Part shown: in pieces, positions 26,886 through 34,663 of the stretch
How positions within the stretch are numbered: the first letter of the stretch is position 1
Layout: every line of letters begins with the position of its first letter
Assembly: GCF_001698205.1 (NCBI RefSeq)
Contig: NZ_CP016591.1
Span: 124,001 to 188,000 of the forward strand
DNA from: Tsuneonella dongtanensis
GTDB taxonomy: Bacteria; Pseudomonadota; Alphaproteobacteria; Sphingomonadales; Sphingomonadaceae
Reading direction: 5' to 3'
Length of the DNA stretch: 64,000 nt
Translations under genes and position numbers: made by a program
The notes under the pieces: model-generated
What the model was told of the DNA's origin: nothing
Database searches by the model: none
What the model saw: the letters and a program-made list of their open reading frames with translations, nothing else

Positions 26886-27482
26886 TCAGATTAGGTCGAC
26901 AACCCTGCGCTGCGCGGCGGAATCGCAGTCAATGTACCTTTGGGTGACTTGCAACGACGAGTGCCCGGCCAAGACCTGTACATCTCTTAGCGATCCTCCA
27001 ACGGTCGAAATTCGCCGAGCTGCGTTGGTAATGAAGGTTCGACGACCGCTGTGAGATGAGCATCCGTCGAATCCAACCTGCCTGTACCACTGATAGAACA
27101 TATTCACGATGACCTGCGGAGCGACCCTGTCGCTTCGTGAACTCGCCACCACATGAGCACTGGCGGGGAAAGGCCACTCTGACCGCCTTCTTGAGCGTTC
27201 TGCTCCCAGTGCCAGTCTCAACGCTTTTGAGATTGGGACGCTTCGCCCCGAACAACCTTTGGATGCGGAGTTCGGTAAGCTGATTGAGTCGGCAAGTTCA
27301 CCATCGGCATCGGTGACCATTGTCCAACGAAGAGAAGCGATCTCTTTTGCACGTAAACCCGCCTTGGCCGAAAGAAGGAAGATCAGTTCGTTGCGAACGC
27401 CGTTCCTCTTGGTCCGTAGGTACGCACACATGGCGTCCACCTGTGTTTGGGAGAGCGTCTTCGCCTGTTTTCCGAGCGGCAT
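26886..27482 (-). CDS. short tyrosine recombinase (catalytic domain only)
   Basis: 198 residues, about half the usual length. The catalytic set is present: AGLRAKEIASLRW (Arg I), SASKGCSGRSVPI (Lys), HSGRRTFI (His-x-x-Arg), LAGHSSLQVTQRYID (His and the nucleophilic Tyr). The chain begins at about the start of the catalytic domain, with no core-binding domain, so it is either a naturally minimal recombinase or a partner of another DNA-binding protein. The 5' end shows no sign of truncation: a MPLGKQAKTLSQ start is typical of this subfamily. Confidence 0.82.
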   Translation of the reverse strand: MPLGKQAKTLSQTQVDAMCAYLRTKRNGVRNELIFLLSAKAGLRAKEIASLRWTMVTDADGELADSISLPNSASKGCSGRSVPISKALRLALGAERSRRRSEWPFPASAHVVASSRSDRVAPQVIVNMFYQWYRQVGFDGCSSHSGRRTFITNAARRISTVGGSLRDVQVLAGHSSLQVTQRYIDCDSAAQRRVVDLI

Positions 27483-27843
27483 TGATGGGGAGTTCCGATG
27501 ATAGAAGTTAATGCCGACAGCCTAGTATAATCTCCCATCCAAGGCACGGCGCTCCACCCCGAGAAATCACCAAGATTTACAGACGTTTAACCGACTGGAT
27601 TATGGAATCGATATTCTATAATCAGACTCTCGAGCTACTTCTCTTAAACGGGGCCAACTGTACCGTCACGTGAATGGATCGTCGCCGTCGACATCTTTCC
27701 GAAGCGCCGCCGAATTCGAAGAGTTTGCAGCTAAGTGCCTGTTACTGAATCACTTTAAGCCATTGACTTTCGCAGAAAAAACGCATACAGTCATGGCAAT
27801 CCGATGCTTAGGCGGTCGGTATGAGATGGTACATAATCCATCG
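27483..27843. other. island 1 spacer with no convincing gene
   Basis: About 360 nt between the divergent recombinase and the terminator. An 82-codon plus-strand frame begins at 27670 but runs through the terminator hairpin and into the DUF3800 coding end, so it was not called. The stretch is AT-richer than its neighbours and could hold the recombinase promoter or a short RNA ending at the hairpin. Confidence 0.4.
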
Positions 27844-27866
27844 AACGGGGCGAAAGCCCCGTTTTT
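27844..27866. terminator. intrinsic terminator
   Basis: Arms AACGGGGC and GCCCCGTT around a GAAA tetraloop, followed by a T-run on the plus strand. It ends 2 nt before the DUF3800 stop, so it could also serve that minus-strand gene, although the A-run on that side is short. On the plus strand it implies a transcript coming from 27.5-27.8 kb, where no firm gene is seen. Confidence 0.85.
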
Positions 27867-27867
27867 G

Positions 27868-28650
27868 TTATGGCAGCCATTTCATACCGTATCCGACGAT
27901 TGCTCCGCTGCTGGGTGACCGGTCGTACTTTTGACTCTTAAGTAGCGCCTCGACCTGTTTGCAGAAGCTTCCAAGTGACACTTCATGGCCCATTCGTGCC
28001 CGAATGAGCATGTGGCTCGGGTGCGCGATCAAATCTGCGAGTTGGAGCCCGGCAACATTGTCTCTTTTGTAACGAAATTTAAGATGGGACGATGGTATCC
28101 GTTCCTTCATCCGATCCCGTGAAACGTAGAAGGTGCCCTTCGACTTGACCTCTATGAAGGCGCTTTGCAGTCTCTCGTCCTTTTTGCCGAGGCGACCCTC
28201 GGGCATAATGTCTCCAATTGCGCCCTGTCTCTCAAGGAACTGAACATATTTTTCGACCAAGACCTCTATGAGATAATGGTAAGGCTGCTTGTTGGTCCAT
28301 CGCCACTTCGCCAACATAGCCTTTTTGTCGATCAATGCCGTTATGACGCGGTATTGGCAGTCAGCCATAGCCGATAGGATCAGCGCGTCGAATTCGTCAC
28401 GGCGCTGCTGTTCACGCAGCCCAGAGAATGCGCCGTTCGATTTGACGATCTTTTTCCGATGGAAGATGATGGGGTCATCAGGGTCGTGATTGAATACGGT
28501 TGCCTTTATGGCTGCAAACCGAGGCGCGAGTTCATCTCGAGCCTCTGCGACCTGCATAGCTACGCCGGTGAGGCTAAGGTATCTCTCGTTGTCTTCTGAC
28601 ACCGACTGCACATCATCGGTGCCGACTTCGTCTATGTAGAGTCGGTACAT
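27868..28650 (-). CDS. DUF3800 domain protein
   Basis: 260 residues opening MYRLYIDEVGTDD, the acidic 'YxDExG' start of DUF3800. Middle acidic and lysine residues follow, with QLADLIAHPSH in the last third, which is also family-typical. DUF3800 proteins are predicted to have an RNase H-like fold and often occur in mobile or defence contexts; their activity is not generally established. It stands alone on its strand, close to a terminator. Confidence 0.82.
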   Translation of the reverse strand: MYRLYIDEVGTDDVQSVSEDNERYLSLTGVAMQVAEARDELAPRFAAIKATVFNHDPDDPIIFHRKKIVKSNGAFSGLREQQRRDEFDALILSAMADCQYRVITALIDKKAMLAKWRWTNKQPYHYLIEVLVEKYVQFLERQGAIGDIMPEGRLGKKDERLQSAFIEVKSKGTFYVSRDRMKERIPSSHLKFRYKRDNVAGLQLADLIAHPSHMLIRARMGHEVSLGSFCKQVEALLKSQKYDRSPSSGAIVGYGMKWLP

Positions 28651-28659
28651 TTAAGCCAT

Positions 28660-28782
28660 ATGGCAGAAACGCGAGGCAAAGCGGACTGCGAATTCGACAA
28701 GTTTGCGGAGGCCGCGGAGGCCCTGGACTGTCGGGACCGATATCAGATTTTCACGAGCGCCCGTGGCAACTGTTTAAAGTGA
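28660..28782 (+). CDS. possible 40-residue small protein
   Basis: ATG at 28660 to TGA at 28782, upstream of and divergent from DUF3800. The segment CEFDKFAEAAEALDCRD resembles a short motif ('F..FA..A..L.CD') found at the C-termini of many proteobacterial small proteins. No good ribosome binding site is visible. It may be a small real gene or a fragment of one. Confidence 0.28.
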   Translation: MAETRGKADCEFDKFAEAAEALDCRDRYQIFTSARGNCLK

Positions 28783-28804
28783 ACGTCAGCGGCGCGTTGA
28801 ATCG

Positions 28805-29128
28805 TTACCAGTGGTGGTCGTCCAATTCCGGTCTTGGTGGTTCGGAAGCCGAAGGATCAGTCGATATTTTTGTCTTAGTCCGACTCTCATTCTCGGTTGC
28901 TGTAATCCACTCGCGAAAACTAAGAATATTTCGATCTCGTACGCTGTCACCTAGCGCTTCTGCCCTTTTCCGCTCGTCTAGAATGCGAACCCCTTCTTCG
29001 ATTACGTATTTTACCATCAACTCGATGAGCACTGACGTCCTCGATTTATCGTTTGCGGCACACACAGCGTCGAACGAATCTATCAATTTATTTGGAGTAC
29101 GAAAATTTGCTAACTTCGTTTTTTTCAT
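28805..29128 (-). CDS. ribbon-helix-helix-like DNA-binding protein
   Basis: 107 residues. The first 45 fit a CopG/Arc-type fold: a short basic strand (KKTKLANFRTPN), a helix (KLIDSFDAVCAAND), then SRTSVLIELMVKYVIEEG. The C-terminal half is charged and probably unstructured. Such proteins act as repressors of island genes or as relaxosome or antitoxin partners. It lies about 120 nt upstream of the HUH gene on the same strand side of the island, but no toxin-like partner is adjacent. Confidence 0.65.
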   Translation of the reverse strand: MKKTKLANFRTPNKLIDSFDAVCAANDKSRTSVLIELMVKYVIEEGVRILDERKRAEALGDSVRDRNILSFREWITATENESRTKTKISTDPSASEPPRPELDDHHW

Positions 29129-29249
29129 CTGTGTAATTTCCTTTTGTTACATCTAATCAAGGCACCGTCTAGGACGGCACCTTCGTTGATTGATTTTGAC
29201 TGAAGGCGGAGGAAAGGAGTCTATACTCAGCGATCCGCATTACGCTGCT

Positions 29250-29732
29250 TCAGATGAAGTGACTAAGCTGCCAATCGAAGGCGGCAGAGTAGTCGGCCTT
29301 GTCCCGTAGCTTGGTGATGTATCCAACCCAGCCTTCGTCGGCGGATTGTACGTCCACTTCTCGGTGCCCCCAGTCCGTTCGCTCCCAGAGCTCCGAGATC
29401 AGCCTCGGATAGGTCGGAACCAGATCCTCTCGGGGGCAATCCAAATGGATATGGTAGTGTAGCCGTTTGTCGTTCGTTCCTTCCAAGGCGACCAAACATG
29501 GGAGCCGTTGCCCGTGCCGCAGATATGCGGAGCCATAAACTCGGCGATTTAGAAGATTCAGGAAATGCCGCATATTTCGCGACGCGAGGTCGGGGGTGAT
29601 CTTGACCAGTGCCCCTCCAGGAAGAGGTAGGCACTGCTTCAACGTGAGCGTCACTGCGAAGGGTCGCACCCAATCCACATTCTGAACCCACCCCCGGATC
29701 GCTCGTTGGAGGAGTTTGTCATTGTAAGTCAT
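29250..29732 (-). CDS. HUH-type Rep-like endonuclease
   Basis: 160 residues with three ordered motifs expected of a rolling-circle HUH nuclease: a beta strand FAVTLTLKQ (motif I) near residue 25, a histidine cluster HYHIHLD at residues 92-98 (motif II, metal-binding HUH), and GYITKL with Tyr138 and Lys141 (motif III nucleophile). It is short compared with plasmid Rep proteins and lacks a helicase. The likely job is nicking an origin to replicate or mobilise the excised island; transposase-like activity is an alternative. An AT-rich dyad lies just upstream of the start. Confidence 0.65.
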   Translation of the reverse strand: MTYNDKLLQRAIRGWVQNVDWVRPFAVTLTLKQCLPLPGGALVKITPDLASRNMRHFLNLLNRRVYGSAYLRHGQRLPCLVALEGTNDKRLHYHIHLDCPREDLVPTYPRLISELWERTDWGHREVDVQSADEGWVGYITKLRDKADYSAAFDWQLSHFI

Positions 29733-29740
29733 TGGAAAAG

Positions 29741-29772
29741 CATAAATCTCCGGTAAAGACGGAATATTTATG
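29741..29772. repeat. inverted repeat upstream of the HUH gene
   Basis: CATAAAT-c-TCCG-gtaaaga-CGGA-at-ATTTATG: outer arms of 7 nt and inner arms of 4 nt, with a single-base offset between sides. It lies 9 nt upstream of the HUH start codon. It could be the nicking origin of that protein, its own operator, or both. Confidence 0.55.
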
Positions 29773-29940
29773 CGGACTCGACCTCCCGACTGCGGTTCTT
29801 TTGATTAAATCGACGTGGGTCGAGAAGCGGGGGAGAAATGGCGACGCCACAGGTTGAGTTTACACCTGTGTATAACTTTCAACAGGTCGAGCACCGGACT
29901 GCGAGGTACCGATAACTCGTTGAATTTTTATTGAACATGT

Positions 29941-29986
29941 TGGTGAGCCCTGCTGGGTTCGAACCAGCGACCTACTGATTAAAAGT
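29941..29986 (-). repeat. attachment-site repeat B (junction of islands 1 and 2)
   Basis: 46 nt identical to repeats A and C. It separates island 1 from island 2 and is followed by the integrase of island 2. Flanking bases on both sides differ from those of A and C, so identity stops exactly at the repeat. Confidence 0.93.
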
Positions 29987-30126
29987 GTGCCAGATGTCCA
30001 TTCCGCTGATCGAAGCGGGCGCGTTGATTTACGCCTAAGTGACAGAAATGCTCGCTTTGATGTCCTGTCCCGCGAGGTCCTAGCCGGCCAGCAGAAGCCA
30101 TTGCGCGCCATCAACGGCGCGAAAGT

Positions 30127-30146
30127 GACGGACATGAGACGGACAT
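30127..30146. repeat. pair of GACGGACAT repeats beside integrase 2 (possible arm sites)
   Basis: Two copies of GACGGACAT at 30127-30135 and 30138-30146, spaced 11 bp. The second overlaps the integrase start codon. A similar pair with the same spacing occurs at the other end of island 2 (40955-40974), which suggests integrase arm-binding sites. Confidence 0.55.
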
Positions 30147-31296
30147 GGCAACACAGCGCATAACTGACCGGCTTGTTCGAGAACTCGCCGCACCTTCTAA
30201 GGGAAAGCAGATCATCGTTCGCGACGATCTTGTGATTGGTTTTGCTGTTCGGAAGACAGCAACTGGGTGCACGTCCTTCGTTGTCAACTACGTCTGCAAT
30301 GGCGTCGAGCGCCGCTACACAATCGGATCACACCCTGCATGGTCGGTCGCAGGTGCGCGGGATGAAGCAAAAAGGCTGCGGCGACTGGCCGACATCGGAA
30401 ATGATCCTCTAATCGAACGCCGCCAAATCCGCGCAGAGCCTACATTGTCGGAGCTTTGGGATCGCTACGCTCGTGACATCCTGCCGCGCAAGGCGGAGCG
30501 AACGCAGGCCAATGAGCGTTCGATGTGGAAACGCCTGATCCTTCCCGACCTCGGTCGGAAACGCCTTCGCGACATCGAAGCCGGTGACATAGACCACTTG
30601 CACAATCGCATCAGCCGGAAGACGCCTGCGCAGGCAAATCGCGCGCTTTCTAGCGTCCAACATGTCTTCGCGACAGCTATCCGCTGGCGGCTTATCAGCC
30701 ACAATCCAGCGGTCGGGGTCCAGCGCAACTCCGAAGTGGGTCGGGAGCGTTATCTTGATACAGCCGAGACCGAGCGACTTATCGCTGCACTCGATGCGCG
30801 GGGTGACACACCTTCGACGCTTCTTATTCGGTTCCTACTGCTCACCGGCGCGCGTAGCGGGGAGGCGTTGAAGGCCACGTGGGATCAGTTCGACCTCGAT
30901 CTCGGCGTTTGGACAAAACCCAGTAGTCATACCAAGCAACGCAGGGTTCACCGCGTCCCACTCTCCGACGATGCGTTGTCGGTGCTTCAACGAGTAGCGG
31001 ACCTGCGCCGATCCGAGTTTGTTTTTCCGGGGGCGAGAGATGGGCACCTCACCACCATCAAAACCGTCTTTACCTCGATCTGTGCGGAAGCAGGCTTGGC
31101 CAACCTTCGGGTGCACGATTTGCGGCACTCGGCCGCATCGTTCCTTGTGTCCGATGGCGCATCGTTGCCGATTATTGGTCGCCTGTTAGGTCATACCCAA
31201 GTCGCGACAACCAATCGCTATTCACACTTGGCGGATGAGCCACTCCGGCTCGCTGCCAACCAGCTTGCTCGAAAGGTGCTGTCCAATGGGAAATAA
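30145..31296 (+). CDS. tyrosine integrase of island 2
   Basis: 383 residues of the P4-like type: an N-terminal DUF4102-like arm-binding domain (ITDRLVRELAAPSKGKQIIVRD), a central SAM-like domain, then the catalytic domain with LLTGARSGEALKATW, the SHTKQRRVHRVPLS lysine strand, HDLRHSAASFLVSDG, LLGHTQVATTNRY and the nucleophile Tyr. P4-type integrases commonly insert at tRNA anticodon-loop or T-loop sites, which fits repeat B at about 160 nt upstream. The next gene overlaps its end by 11 nt. Confidence 0.95.
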   Translation: MATQRITDRLVRELAAPSKGKQIIVRDDLVIGFAVRKTATGCTSFVVNYVCNGVERRYTIGSHPAWSVAGARDEAKRLRRLADIGNDPLIERRQIRAEPTLSELWDRYARDILPRKAERTQANERSMWKRLILPDLGRKRLRDIEAGDIDHLHNRISRKTPAQANRALSSVQHVFATAIRWRLISHNPAVGVQRNSEVGRERYLDTAETERLIAALDARGDTPSTLLIRFLLLTGARSGEALKATWDQFDLDLGVWTKPSSHTKQRRVHRVPLSDDALSVLQRVADLRRSEFVFPGARDGHLTTIKTVFTSICAEAGLANLRVHDLRHSAASFLVSDGASLPIIGRLLGHTQVATTNRYSHLADEPLRLAANQLARKVLSNGK

Positions 31297-31882
31297 GAGA
31301 CTTCTGAGTGGCCCTAACGAGATCATCAATGCCGAGCGGCTTTTCAGGCAATCGGTTCAGCGCGGAAAGCCCGACTTTCGATTTGTCGCTCTTGCCATCG
31401 GAGAAAATCCATACCGCCCTCCTACGTGGGCAATTTGGGAGTGCATCATTGAAAAGGATCGCGCGGCACGAAAGGCGGCGAGCGGCACTCGCGAAGTGAG
31501 CGACATCCTTGACGAGGTAGTGCGGTTTTTCGCCAAAGAGGAGTTCCGACGTGACGGTTTACCGGGAGAGCGTGCCAAGCCCGCGCCGTCGTTGCGACTG
31601 GCAATACGAACAGCGTGCGAGACACTGAACCTGAGAACCAAAGAACGTAGCGGGGGAGCAGCCGAAGCGTCTTGGATGAAGGATGTAGAACGAGCGTGGA
31701 AGCGTGAGCAGCAAGAGGACGTAGTCGACAGCACCTATGTATTGTTGAATTGGGAGACCACCAAGCGCATCGACGAGATCATGCACGCATTGCTTGCGGA
31801 CGAGTTCGGCGAGCCGAGAGACATTCAACAATCGCTTTGGATCTCAAACGAACTCGAACGAGCGGCCTCGCACGACAAATAG
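31286..31882 (+). CDS. hypothetical island protein linked to the integrase
   Basis: 198 residues starting MGNKRLLSGPNEII, overlapping the integrase stop. Charged and mostly helical in appearance, with a YRPPTWAIWECI stretch near residue 45. No family recognised. Overlap with the integrase and position ahead of the AlpA-like gene suggest a role in island maintenance or in the reverse transcriptase module. Confidence 0.6.
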   Translation: MGNKRLLSGPNEIINAERLFRQSVQRGKPDFRFVALAIGENPYRPPTWAIWECIIEKDRAARKAASGTREVSDILDEVVRFFAKEEFRRDGLPGERAKPAPSLRLAIRTACETLNLRTKERSGGAAEASWMKDVERAWKREQQEDVVDSTYVLLNWETTKRIDEIMHALLADEFGEPRDIQQSLWISNELERAASHDK

Positions 31883-31962
31883 CGTGGCAACGATGTCATG
31901 TGCGCTGCGGCCAGAACGAGTCATTCGGGGCTTGAAACAGCCGCTCAAGCACCGAGGCACAC

Positions 31963-32175
31963 ATGAAAAATCTCAATGCACCCGACCTCCTATCGGCGAA
32001 TGACGTCGCCGAATTGCTAGGCGTGTCGCGCCGCACCCTCAGTCGTTGGAACCGCCTCAGGAAGGGTCCGCCTCGGGTCAAGGTCGGACGCTTCATGTTC
32101 TACCGCCACGCCTCGCTCAATGAATGGCTGCGCGCTCACGAGGTTGGCTTCACTGAAACCGGGTGCACGCAATGA
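31963..32175 (+). CDS. AlpA-like / excisionase-type HTH regulator
   Basis: 70 residues with a MerR-like winged helix typical of AlpA and Xis proteins: LLSANDVAELLGVSRRTLSR, then WNRLRKGPPRVKVGRFMFY and SLNEWL. AlpA-type proteins activate integrase genes or help excision. The stop overlaps the reverse transcriptase start (ATGA), so the two are translationally coupled. This is unusual for an excisionase and suggests it controls, or works with, the RT. Confidence 0.85.
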   Translation: MKNLNAPDLLSANDVAELLGVSRRTLSRWNRLRKGPPRVKVGRFMFYRHASLNEWLRAHEVGFTETGCTQ

Positions 32176-33329
32176 CCAAGTTGAAAGAGCAGCAGCGGTT
32201 CAGGAGACGCCTACTGCGCAAGATCGCTATGCGCGCCAAAGGCGCACAAGGGGCGATAGGTGCTCCGCTTCTAGAGCGCGAGATACGCCGTTATCTTGGT
32301 TCGCACCGGGTCCAGTGTTCGGCGCTCTACGACATCTGGTGTAACGATCTCGGCGCTTGCAAGGCGATGGCACCGTGGGTTGTGGCCCAGCAACAGCCGG
32401 TGGTTCCGCTACATTATGGGCGTCTGCGGACCGCTCCGGTGGAATGGCACAACAAGCCACGCCGCACGTCGGGTTACCGGAAAATCTGTCGGTTCAGTCC
32501 TATCGAGAAGATGTGGCACGTCCTTATCAACGACCTGATCCACGCGATGCACGAGGCACGCCCTCACATTGGCGACTGGCGAGGGCGAGGCAGAGACCAC
32601 CAGATGGGCCAACTGCTCGCCGCTATCCACTCTCCGTGGCAAGCCGTGGTGGTTGCCGACATTCGGCGTGCCTTTTCGACCGTCAATGTCGATGCAGTTT
32701 ACGATCTTCCCTACCTGCCCGAACAACTGATCCGAAGGGCTATTGACTATCGGACGCACGAGTTCGTTCGCAGGGACAGAAGCGACGATGCCAGTCGAGG
32801 TGACATGGTGTTGATTGATGACCTTGAAATGGCCCCGTGCGGTTTAATGGAGGGTTCGCCTGCGTCGAACGCCATATTCTCTGTGCTGTTAAATGATCTG
32901 CCAGATCACCTTGACGAAGAAATACAGTGCTTCGTCTATTGTGACAATGTCATTCTACTCGCACCGAGTGTGCTGCATGCCCAGCGGGCAGAGAACGCTC
33001 TGGTTCGGCACTTCACCGGCCATCGCGCGGGGCCATTTCAGGTCACGTCTCAAGTCTCGCCAGTTTTTGAGCCCTTCGAGCATCTTGGATATGCGCTGCG
33101 GTTGGCAGATAATGGTCTCGAAGTTGGTCTCTCCGACAAAAACTGGAACGAGTTCTGTCGTCGCCTCGATGATCCGAAGAAGCACCCCCTTGAGGCGGCT
33201 ATTTGGCTTCGCACCTCCTTCCCGCGTCTGACGGACTGTGAACTCGAAGTGCGACACCAGACAATCATTGACGAAGCTGCTGCGCGTGGATTGGTTTTCG
33301 GTCCGACTGCGGGTTTAGCTCCCAGATAG
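32172..33329 (+). CDS. reverse transcriptase-like protein with YCDN motif
   Basis: 385 residues from the ATG at 32172. The RT palm is readable: RKICRFSPIEKMWHVLIND (motif 2 region, residues 103-121), VVVADIRRAFSTVN (motif A; Asp163), GLMEGSPASNAIFSVLLNDL (motif B, residues 224-243), CFVYCDNVILL (motif C, residues 253-263) and EHLGYAL (motif E-like). The catalytic YxDD pair reads YCDN, so the second aspartate is asparagine. There is no maturase or HNH domain and no retron-type RNA upstream, where a coupled gene sits instead. It is probably an uncharacterised class, perhaps a defence RT. Activity is uncertain. Confidence 0.8.
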   Translation: MTKLKEQQRFRRRLLRKIAMRAKGAQGAIGAPLLEREIRRYLGSHRVQCSALYDIWCNDLGACKAMAPWVVAQQQPVVPLHYGRLRTAPVEWHNKPRRTSGYRKICRFSPIEKMWHVLINDLIHAMHEARPHIGDWRGRGRDHQMGQLLAAIHSPWQAVVVADIRRAFSTVNVDAVYDLPYLPEQLIRRAIDYRTHEFVRRDRSDDASRGDMVLIDDLEMAPCGLMEGSPASNAIFSVLLNDLPDHLDEEIQCFVYCDNVILLAPSVLHAQRAENALVRHFTGHRAGPFQVTSQVSPVFEPFEHLGYALRLADNGLEVGLSDKNWNEFCRRLDDPKKHPLEAAIWLRTSFPRLTDCELEVRHQTIIDEAAARGLVFGPTAGLAPR

Positions 33330-33393
33330 GCACATTACGGTTAGCCACCGCCCACATCTCCTCCGGCGCTGAAAGGCATTGCAACCCGTTGCA

Positions 33394-34662
33394 TTACAGG
33401 CCCGGACTGAACTGAGCCTCAACTTGTCGTCTGGCGACCAGCTTAAGGAAGTCAGCTACGTCCATCAGCCACTCCTGCTGTGCGGGGCGGTATGTGTCGT
33501 GTAGTCGCTTCGGAACGACGAGTTGCAGATGCTTCGCCCGCATCTCGTCCGTTTGATTTTCCGAAATGCCGGGTGCAAGGGTGAGCAGATGCTTCTCCGG
33601 GATGCGCGTCGCTTCGGACAGGACCTGTCGCCAGCGATCCTTGAGTGTCGACTTCGCGCCCAACATCGTCAGTCTCGCAGGATCGAAAGTGTCATCTCTA
33701 TATTCCTGTTGACCGGGAAACAGGAAGTCCGGCTTGTTTCTGTTTTCCGTTTCTGCGCCGCGCACGTATCGGATACCATTCTCGGTAAAGAGGGCTTCGA
33801 GATGATTTTCGAGCGCCTGTCCCGCGCGGGCCTTGCGGCGGTTCTGCACGCTCAAGGAGAAGCCCAAGAAGCCCTCAACATCGGCATCTCCTGCGGATAG
33901 GAAACCGTTGGCGATGCGCTCAGCTACGACCCGTCGCTCCAAACGCCGGAACATTAGTTCTTCGCGCTCCATCCACGCCAGCAGGGTCGCGTCCGGCTCG
34001 TCGCGGGCAGAAAGGCCCGGCAGCGATTTACGGGCAAGGTGGGAAAACACTCGCGTGGTGGGAAAGGTGAGCCCGAAAGGTGCGATAAGGCCGTCCAGCA
34101 TATCGGCTTCCGGTTCGTCGGGGTCCAAGCCGAGTTCGTCGAGAATGTAGCGCGCAGCGAAGTCGAGTTCGCCACTTGTATCCGGGGTCAGTTCGCGTTG
34201 CTCAAACTGCAAGCCGGGCTGTTCCGACAGGCCGAACAGCCAGAGCAACTGGCTCTGGATAGTCGTGCCGTCCGGCGTAACGATGAAAAACAGTCGATCA
34301 TCCGGCCGATGCGCAACAAACAGGGTATCTCCGGGGCGCATCATGTCCGTGATCGTGTTGGTTTGGTAGTAGAGCCGCCATTCAGCCGAACGCTTCGGGT
34401 CTTTCGCCCGGCTGTCATACCACGACAACTTGCCCTCCTCCGAAAGGGCTTCCTGCTCGGCACCGAGCCAGATGTAGGTGGCCTCGAAACGGGCGTCGGC
34501 TCCGCCACGGGGGAAACTTCGGGTTTGCTCTCCTAAGATGCGGAGCAAAACCTTTGAACCCGTGACCTCGTGCTGATTTGATTGCGATGCGCTGGTATCT
34601 ACTGCCGCAAGGCGTTTCGCGGCGACCGACACGAACTGATCCGATAACAATCCTCTGCGCAC
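33394..34662 (-). CDS. EcoRII-like type II restriction endonuclease
   Basis: 422 residues. The N-terminal half fits the effector DNA-binding domain; the C-terminal half has the EcoRII catalytic block: NRRKARAGQALENHLEALF near residue 275, KPDFLFPGQQEYRD, then AKSTLKDRWRQVLSEA, the PD-(D/E)XK-type core with Asp and Lys. EcoRII cuts CCWGG and needs two sites (type IIE). The specificity here is inferred only from the family and from the Dcm-like partner. It runs in the same direction as vsr and the methyltransferase (1 nt from vsr), so it is the third gene of one operon. Confidence 0.93.
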   Translation of the reverse strand: MRRGLLSDQFVSVAAKRLAAVDTSASQSNQHEVTGSKVLLRILGEQTRSFPRGGADARFEATYIWLGAEQEALSEEGKLSWYDSRAKDPKRSAEWRLYYQTNTITDMMRPGDTLFVAHRPDDRLFFIVTPDGTTIQSQLLWLFGLSEQPGLQFEQRELTPDTSGELDFAARYILDELGLDPDEPEADMLDGLIAPFGLTFPTTRVFSHLARKSLPGLSARDEPDATLLAWMEREELMFRRLERRVVAERIANGFLSAGDADVEGFLGFSLSVQNRRKARAGQALENHLEALFTENGIRYVRGAETENRNKPDFLFPGQQEYRDDTFDPARLTMLGAKSTLKDRWRQVLSEATRIPEKHLLTLAPGISENQTDEMRAKHLQLVVPKRLHDTYRPAQQEWLMDVADFLKLVARRQVEAQFSPGL

Positions 34663-34663
34663 G

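Larger units (their letters stand above)
24058..29940. mobile_element. genomic island 1 in tRNA-Lys, about 5.9 kb
   Basis: Bounded by attachment repeats A and B. It starts with a tyrosine integrase facing inward, as tRNA-targeted islands usually do. The cargo is two lipoproteins, a short catalytic-domain recombinase, a DUF3800 protein, a ribbon-helix-helix protein and a HUH Rep-like protein. No capsid, tail, conjugation or terminase genes are present, so it is not a prophage or a self-transmissible element. A small integrative or satellite element carried by others would fit. Confidence 0.85.

Noticed and set aside
27670-27918. 82-codon plus-strand frame
   Set aside because: It reads through a strong terminator and into the DUF3800 coding end, and has no clear ribosome binding site.
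31883-32171. Retron msr/msd RNA upstream of the reverse transcriptase
   Set aside because: The space is taken by the AlpA-like gene, which overlaps the RT start; no long inverted repeat was seen.
33380-33393. TGCAAC-CC-GTTGCA dyad between RT and restriction endonuclease
   Set aside because: The 2-nt loop cannot fold as a terminator and the arms are short; it may be chance.
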